From Vitreoscilla stercoraria DSM 513 (GTDB lineage Bacteria; Pseudomonadota; Gammaproteobacteria; Burkholderiales; Neisseriaceae): DNA of 64,000 nt. The stretch is from assembly GCF_000382305.1 (NCBI RefSeq), contig NZ_KB908031.1, positions 1 through 64,000 of the forward strand, in the 5' to 3' direction. The position numbers were made by a program, and so were the translations under genes. This document shows, piece after piece, positions 59,852 to 64,000 of the stretch. The notes under the pieces were generated by a model that saw nothing but the letters and a program-made list of their open reading frames with translations, did no database searches and was not told the DNA's origin. How positions within the stretch are numbered: the first letter of the stretch is position 1; every line of letters starts with the position of its first letter.

Positions 59852-60168
59852 GGCGAAATTTTTAACTTAGAGGGAAACCCAATATTGTAACATTTTTCAG
59901 CTTAATGAGCTGTTGCGATAGGTGAATTTTATGGTTGAAATAGCAAGTAAAATTGAGGTGTGTTTGTAAAATTTGGGTATTAAGCGAATGTATACATTTT
60001 GCTTTTTTGATGAACATAAACATGTCAGTTCTATGCAATGCTGAACAGGATTTTTATCTATATCAAATTAACACCATGATGGTAAATGACAGTTGCAATG
60101 GAACGGCTGATTCATTGCACAGGTCATATATTCAGATTCTATATTGACCATTGTGACGAGGAGGCTTC
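59852..60168. other. Intergenic region without a recognised gene
   Basis: Holds the uvrA promoter (minus) and that of the following small gene (plus). A palindrome AATGTATACATT (59987-59998), nested in AAGC/GCTT and followed by a T-run, may be a weak terminator or an operator. No convincing coding sequence was found. Confidence 0.5.
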
Positions 60169-60456
60169 ATGATTAATGCCAAATTAGTGGGAGGTAGTGC
60201 TGCCAAACACCAACGTGCTACGGGTACAGATTTGATTGTGCCTATTGACGCGGTGGTGGAATATTACGATTTGAATCGTGCTACTTCTGAGCCGACAGAT
60301 ATAGATGCGGACACAGAGCAACCTGCCAGTGTTGAAATGCGAGTGGAGCGATTCAAACACGTGCGCACCGAGCAAGACCCTGATATGGGAACGATTGAAA
60401 TTTATGAATTTCAAGAAGTGTTAGACATTCAAAGTAACGCCCCGCCTAAAATTTAA
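60169..60456 (+). CDS. Small acidic hypothetical protein
   Basis: A 95-residue soluble protein, MINAKLVGGSAAKHQRATGT at the start, with an acidic centre (DIDADTEQPASVEM) and VERFKHVRTEQDPDMGTIEI YEF-like strand pattern towards the end. No signal, membrane segment or family that I recognise. The SD GAGGAGG is excellent and the codon usage is like that of its neighbours, so it is very probably expressed. It is separated from the FRG gene by a DUS terminator and is monocistronic. Confidence 0.75.
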   Translation: MINAKLVGGSAAKHQRATGTDLIVPIDAVVEYYDLNRATSEPTDIDADTEQPASVEMRVERFKHVRTEQDPDMGTIEIYEFQEVLDIQSNAPPKI

Positions 60457-60554
60457 AGCCATTTTAAAAATGGATGACATGGCTTATATCTTATTTTGTA
60501 TACAATCAGAAAAGCGATGTGCCATTGATAGCCAGCTTTGAAGTTGTCAAAACA

Positions 60555-60590
60555 AGCGTCCTGTAAACCTTTACAGGACGCTTGTTTTTG
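60555..60590 (+). repeat. Convergent DUS-like pair, terminator
   Basis: AGCGTCCTGTAA (60555-60566) and TTACAGGACGCT (60571-60582), extended by CA/TG, followed by TTTTTG. Confidence 0.92.
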
Positions 60591-60653
60591 TTTGTATTGG
60601 GATGATAAATGACAATATACTGAATGAAATCAAAATAGGGGCGACGGTTAGAC

Positions 60654-62066
60654 ATGCAACAAGGTAATTATCAGCACATTGAGGAAATCAAAAGCGTTTC
60701 CGATTACATGAGATATTTGGAAAGTTTAACGATTGAAAAAACGCACACGCTGTTTTTTCGTGGCAGTGCAAACCATGAATGGGAAAACAAACCATCGATT
60801 TTTCGAAAGGCAAAACCAGAATCCATTCATGAATTTGTCTATAACGAAGACCATTTGTATTACGACACTTTGGCACGCTGTTCAGACAATTTTAAGCATT
60901 GTGATAACACGTTTGAAAATTTGGTGATGATGCAGCATTACGGCATTCCAACACGCTTATTAGATATTACAGAAAATCCTTTGGTGGCATTGTATTTTGC
61001 GTGTGCAGGTCATGAAAATGACGATGCCAAAGTTGATATTTTTCAAGTTGAAAATACTGAAATCAAACGTTATGACAGCGATACGGTGGCGATGTTGGCG
61101 AACGTGGTGAAAATGCCGAGTGAGTTTGATTTGAAAAGCATTCAATTGATGCAGCAAGTGGATTTTTTTTCATCAAAAATATTTGATAACTCCATTGATG
61201 TAGACAATTTTTCAGATGAAAAATATAAAGAGGCTAATCAAAAGTTAATGGATTTGAGAAATGAGATTGGATACATAAATTGCTTTAATGGTTTGGTTGA
61301 ATTTATACATAATAGTAGATTTTTTGTAGACAAAGATTTACAAGAATGTCTTTATTTAAAAAAGAAATTGCCAAATTTAGTTGAAATTGAAAATCATGCT
61401 AAAAATGGTATTGAAAAAGATTTAAAAATATATTTTCTTGAAGGTTTAGAGCAAGATATAAAGTGGCTGACAAAGTGGTTAGATTGGTTAAGTAGGGTTG
61501 TAAGTCGAAATTCTGTTAATTTAAATATCGATGAATTAATGATATTTGGTGAAGATTGGGCTCAAAAATGTAAAGTAATAACAGAATTATCTTTAAGAGA
61601 AAACGAGATTGATAAGGGTATTATGCATCAATTATTTAATATAATTAAATATTTTGAATTAAATTCAAAATGTTACAATCACAGCAAAGCTAAGGCTGCT
61701 TTCAGAAAATACACAGCTTACATTCAATCTGAAAAGCCTTATTTTTTAACTGAGTTGATGAAGCTTGAAGACATTGCGAAAGTGGTTTGCGTCAAACCCA
61801 AACAAGACAATCCACACATCATTCGCCAAAGTGGCGCATTTTTCATCTTTGGGATTAATGAAGAAGCACATGATAAATTGAGCGCGCCCAGCATTCCTGA
61901 CCAATATTTGTGTCGTCAAAACGGTAAAACCATCTGCATTCATATTCCCAAAGACAGTAAATCCACCATCTTAAAACAACTCAAAGCCCTAGCCATTTCC
62001 GAAGGCACTTTGTTTACTGACATTGAAAAAGTGGCGGCAGATTTGAAAGAAAGATATGGAAAATAA
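60654..62066 (+). CDS. FRG-domain protein with AT-rich central insert
   Basis: A 470-residue protein. The FRG domain is clear at residues about 14-125: HTLFFRGSANHEWENKPSIF (the Phe-Arg-Gly motif), then NLVMMQHYGIPTRLLDITENPLVALYFAC, the domain's other signature. A C-terminal segment (SGAFFIFGINEEAHDKL, IPDQYLC) is also typical of longer FRG proteins. Between them, about 61150-61700 is much richer in A/T than the flanks, with codons unlike the rest of the window, and encodes a helical Lys/Asn/Ile-rich region. The function is unknown; FRG proteins occur in accessory regions, sometimes beside toxins or defence genes, but no partner is seen here. Confidence 0.8.
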   Translation: MQQGNYQHIEEIKSVSDYMRYLESLTIEKTHTLFFRGSANHEWENKPSIFRKAKPESIHEFVYNEDHLYYDTLARCSDNFKHCDNTFENLVMMQHYGIPTRLLDITENPLVALYFACAGHENDDAKVDIFQVENTEIKRYDSDTVAMLANVVKMPSEFDLKSIQLMQQVDFFSSKIFDNSIDVDNFSDEKYKEANQKLMDLRNEIGYINCFNGLVEFIHNSRFFVDKDLQECLYLKKKLPNLVEIENHAKNGIEKDLKIYFLEGLEQDIKWLTKWLDWLSRVVSRNSVNLNIDELMIFGEDWAQKCKVITELSLRENEIDKGIMHQLFNIIKYFELNSKCYNHSKAKAAFRKYTAYIQSEKPYFLTELMKLEDIAKVVCVKPKQDNPHIIRQSGAFFIFGINEEAHDKLSAPSIPDQYLCRQNGKTICIHIPKDSKSTILKQLKALAISEGTLFTDIEKVAADLKERYGK

Positions 62067-62093
62067 CGGTTTGTGACAAAGCAAGCGTCCTGT

Positions 62094-62121
62094 AAAGGTT
62101 TACAGAACGTTTGTGGCTTTA
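62094..62121 (+). repeat. DUS-like hairpin with one decayed arm
   Basis: AGCGTCCTGTAA (62094-62105) is exact. The opposite arm TTACAGAACGTT (62110-62121) differs from the perfect complement at two positions. Probable terminator of the FRG gene. Confidence 0.85.
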
Positions 62122-62172
62122 TCCAATATTCTATGATGCCATGTATATTAAAAATACATATGACCGTTTGGT

Positions 62173-62184
62173 TTACAGGCCGCT
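62173..62184 (-). repeat. Single GG-form DUS-like 12-mer at the hrpA stop
   Basis: TTACAGGCCGCT, whose last base is the last base of the hrpA stop codon on the minus strand. Confidence 0.88.
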
Positions 62185-64000
62185 TATTTGACCACACGCG
62201 TCAATTCGCTCCATTGTTTTTGCAAGCGTTTGACAGACACGGGATAAGGCGTTTTCAGCTCTTGGGCAAACAATGACACACGCAATTCTTCGATGTGCCA
62301 ACGGAATTGTTGCAATGCAGGGTTGATGTCTTGATTGTTGCGCTTTAACGCATCCAGATGTTGTTGCCATTGTTGGGTTAAGGCTTGAATATCCCGCTCA
62401 CGCTCGGCATCGCGCGCCATATTGGCGCTGTATTTGTCCATGCGCAAATTCATGGCTTTTAAATAACGCGCCAAATGCGGCCATTGGCTCCAAGGCGTTT
62501 GGCTGACAAAACCGTCGTAAATCAAAGCATTCAATTGTTGTTGCAACACATTTTTTAAAGGGTGTTTTTGCAAGCGTTGTATCAATGGTGCGTATTCTTG
62601 CGCCACTGCCAGCAAATATTGGTTCAAAGCCTCTTTTACCGCAGGCAAACGGCTGCGCGCGCGTTTGATTTGCTCTTTGAAATCTTTTTCGTCCCGCGGC
62701 AAATCATCATCGCCAATAAACGCCCGTTGGCAAACAGCGCGAGTGATGTCTTCACGCAAAGCATCCACACCCAAATGTTTGAGCAACATCGCCACTTGGG
62801 TAAACGATGCCAAGCCTTTGTTCAAATCTTTGATGTGTTCTTTGAGTTGGCGGCTCATTAATGCAATCACGCCATCAAAATGCGCTTGTTCGGCAGCCAA
62901 AGCCGTATCAAACAATTTCAAAGCAATGCTGCCATCGCTTTGCACTTGCAAGCCTAAAAAGCCGGTCAATTGTTGCTTGCCGCGCGCAAATTTAATCGAA
63001 TCGGGTAATTTACCTATGTTCCAATTGGTGATGTGTTCTTTTTCAAATTCGTTGGCGTTGTCGCTGAAGGTGACGGCGGCGGCGTGACCGAGTTTTTGTT
63101 GTAAGGCGAGCAAATCTCGACCTATGCCCAATTCTTGCCCGCCATCGTCAATCACACGAAGGTTGAAATGACAGTGATTTGGCAATTCTGTTTGCGCCCA
63201 AGCATCGAAATCAATCTGCTCTAAAATGCGCACATCGCCAAATTCACGCACAATGAATTGTGCCAATTGCGGCAAAATCGCTTCGTTTTGATTCGGTTCA
63301 CGCGCCAAAAAACGGGTGATAAAATCAGGCACAGGCACGCACACGCGACGCACTTGTTTGGGCAAAGCCTTAATCAACAATTGCAGTTTTTCACGTATCA
63401 AACCTGCAACCAACCATTCCAATTGCACCGCATCCAAACGATTGAGTACAGGCAAAGGTACCGTCATGGTCACGCCGTCCAAAATATGGTGCGGCTCAAA
63501 GCGATAAGTCAATTTGAATGCGCCGTCCGCAGTTTTGTAGGTTTTGGGAAATTGCGCATCGGTAATGTGAGAAGCAGAATGCTGCATCAAATCATCGCGA
63601 CTCAAATACAAACTTTGCTCGTCGCCATCTTGTTTGAGCCAAGCATGGAAAGAGGCAGCATCAACAATCGGATGCGTTTTTTTACCATTGGTATGCGTTT
63701 CGGGAATTTGCTGTTGGTAAAAATCAAACAATACTTCATCGTCAACCAACACATCTTGCTTGCGCGATTTGTGTTCCAAATCGGCAATGTTTTTGATGAG
63801 TTTGGCATTGTGTTTGAAAAAAGCGTCCTGAAAATTCGCTTGCTGTTCTACCAATGCGCCGCGTATGAACAATTCGCGTGCTTCTTGTGGTGCGATGCGG
63901 CCATAGCTGACCAAACGGCGTGGCAAAACAGTCAAACCGTACAAAGTCACCCGTTCGGAAGCCAACACTTCGCCACGCTCTTTGGACCAATGAGGCTCAA
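62184..64000 (-). CDS. hrpA: ATP-dependent RNA helicase HrpA, C-terminal part (partial)
   Basis: The frame is open to the right window edge, so only the C-terminal 600 or so residues are seen (EPHWSKERGEVLASERVTLYGL at the edge). This is the region after the helicase core: a helicase-associated end and the long DUF3418 domain specific to HrpA, with HHILDGVTMTVPLPVLNRL, GLIREKLQLLIKALPKQVRR and the end LFAQELKTPYPVSVKRLQKQW. HrpA is a DEAH-box helicase acting on mRNA and collided ribosomes. The in-frame GTG at 63968 is not a real start. A mismatched DUS is at about 63822-63833. Confidence 0.93.
   Translation of the reverse strand, partial: EPHWSKERGEVLASERVTLYGLTVLPRRLVSYGRIAPQEARELFIRGALVEQQANFQDAFFKHNAKLIKNIADLEHKSRKQDVLVDDEVLFDFYQQQIPETHTNGKKTHPIVDAASFHAWLKQDGDEQSLYLSRDDLMQHSASHITDAQFPKTYKTADGAFKLTYRFEPHHILDGVTMTVPLPVLNRLDAVQLEWLVAGLIREKLQLLIKALPKQVRRVCVPVPDFITRFLAREPNQNEAILPQLAQFIVREFGDVRILEQIDFDAWAQTELPNHCHFNLRVIDDGGQELGIGRDLLALQQKLGHAAAVTFSDNANEFEKEHITNWNIGKLPDSIKFARGKQQLTGFLGLQVQSDGSIALKLFDTALAAEQAHFDGVIALMSRQLKEHIKDLNKGLASFTQVAMLLKHLGVDALREDITRAVCQRAFIGDDDLPRDEKDFKEQIKRARSRLPAVKEALNQYLLAVAQEYAPLIQRLQKHPLKNVLQQQLNALIYDGFVSQTPWSQWPHLARYLKAMNLRMDKYSANMARDAERERDIQALTQQWQQHLDALKRNNQDINPALQQFRWHIEELRVSLFAQELKTPYPVSVKRLQKQWSELTRVVK

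Noticed and set aside
59880..60010. LexA (SOS) box upstream of uvrA
   Set aside because: I found no CTG-N10-CAG arrangement close to the uvrA start; the AATGTATACATT palindrome does not fit.
59953..60147. 64-codon open frame between uvrA and the small gene
   Set aside because: No SD, unnatural composition and no recognisable features.
17217..60590. The inverted motif pairs as an insertion-type repeat (REP/MITE) or CRISPR
   Set aside because: Copies are just 12-14 bp, occur singly within genes in both orientations, have no target duplications and no regular spacing. The uptake-sequence explanation covers all of these facts.
62184..63968. A complete gene starting at GTG 63968
   Set aside because: The frame stays open to the window edge with typical HrpA sequence (EPHWSKERGEVLASE), so this is the C-terminal part of a longer gene.

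Overview
The window is chromosomal DNA from a betaproteobacterium of the family Neisseriaceae, almost certainly a Vitreoscilla. The gene at 56500-56940 encodes a 146-residue globin that, as far as I can recall the protein, is Vitreoscilla haemoglobin (VHb). Its promoter also matches the classically studied vgb promoter, and uvrA follows it on the opposite strand. The remaining genes (phaR and a phasin, lepA-lepB-rnc-era, a FetA-type iron uptake system, a DUF465 protein, argS, hrpA) fit this placement. Gene density is high, most genes look vertically inherited, and I see no insertion sequence, prophage or CRISPR array.

Layout. 1-180: tRNA-Val and tRNA-Asp. 0.3-4 kb: a luciferase-like oxidoreductase, an M14 carboxypeptidase, and a divergent phasin/phaR pair with shared operator-like repeats. 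4.2-8.8 kb: lepA-lepB and rnc-era. 8.9-13.2 kb (minus strand): mlaC-like gene, pepP, a VanZ-like gene, a META/DUF4377 lipoprotein and yebC. 13.4-17.2 kb: a DUF465 gene, a probably broken small gene, a phasin-like gene, and a zinc ABC importer (znuCBA) preceded by a possible Zur box and a 31-residue membrane peptide. 17.2-26.7 kb: hemF, glycerate kinase, gloB, FMN reductase, tRNA-Tyr, gshB-dgkA, a PCu(A)C copper chaperone, a uracil permease, plsY and folB. 26.9-36.7 kb: a complete carbon-phosphorus lyase operon, phnCDEGHIJKLMNP, behind a PhoB-box-like repeat. 36.7-49.2 kb: TetR regulator, a small lipoprotein, pncB, trhP, two transporters, argS, an LprI-like protein, a Sel1 protein, a DODA dioxygenase, an OsmC protein and a sialyltransferase-like protein. 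49.3-55.3 kb: a TonB receptor plus a periplasmic-binding ABC importer for ferric siderophore, with two Fur-like boxes. 55.4-64 kb: a degenerate J-domain-like protein, vgb, uvrA, a small hypothetical gene, an FRG-domain protein with an AT-rich core, and hrpA running off the right edge.

The strongest genome-scale signal is a dispersed 12-mer, AGCGTCCTGTAA, with a sister form, AGCGGCCTGTAA. By eye there are about 29 exact copies of the first and 10 of the second, where about 0.01 of either would be expected by chance. Many form convergent or divergent inverted pairs in intergenic regions, usually followed by T-runs, so they probably double as terminators. Single copies sit inside genes, where they repeatedly encode LQAA, LQDA or RPV. 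Their form, density and placement are those of a neisserial DNA uptake sequence (DUS). Shifted by one base, AAGCGTCCTGTA is close to the Kingella-type dialect AAGCAGCCTGCA. I interpret it as the DUS dialect of this Vitreoscilla; one copy lies in the well-known vgb promoter fragment.
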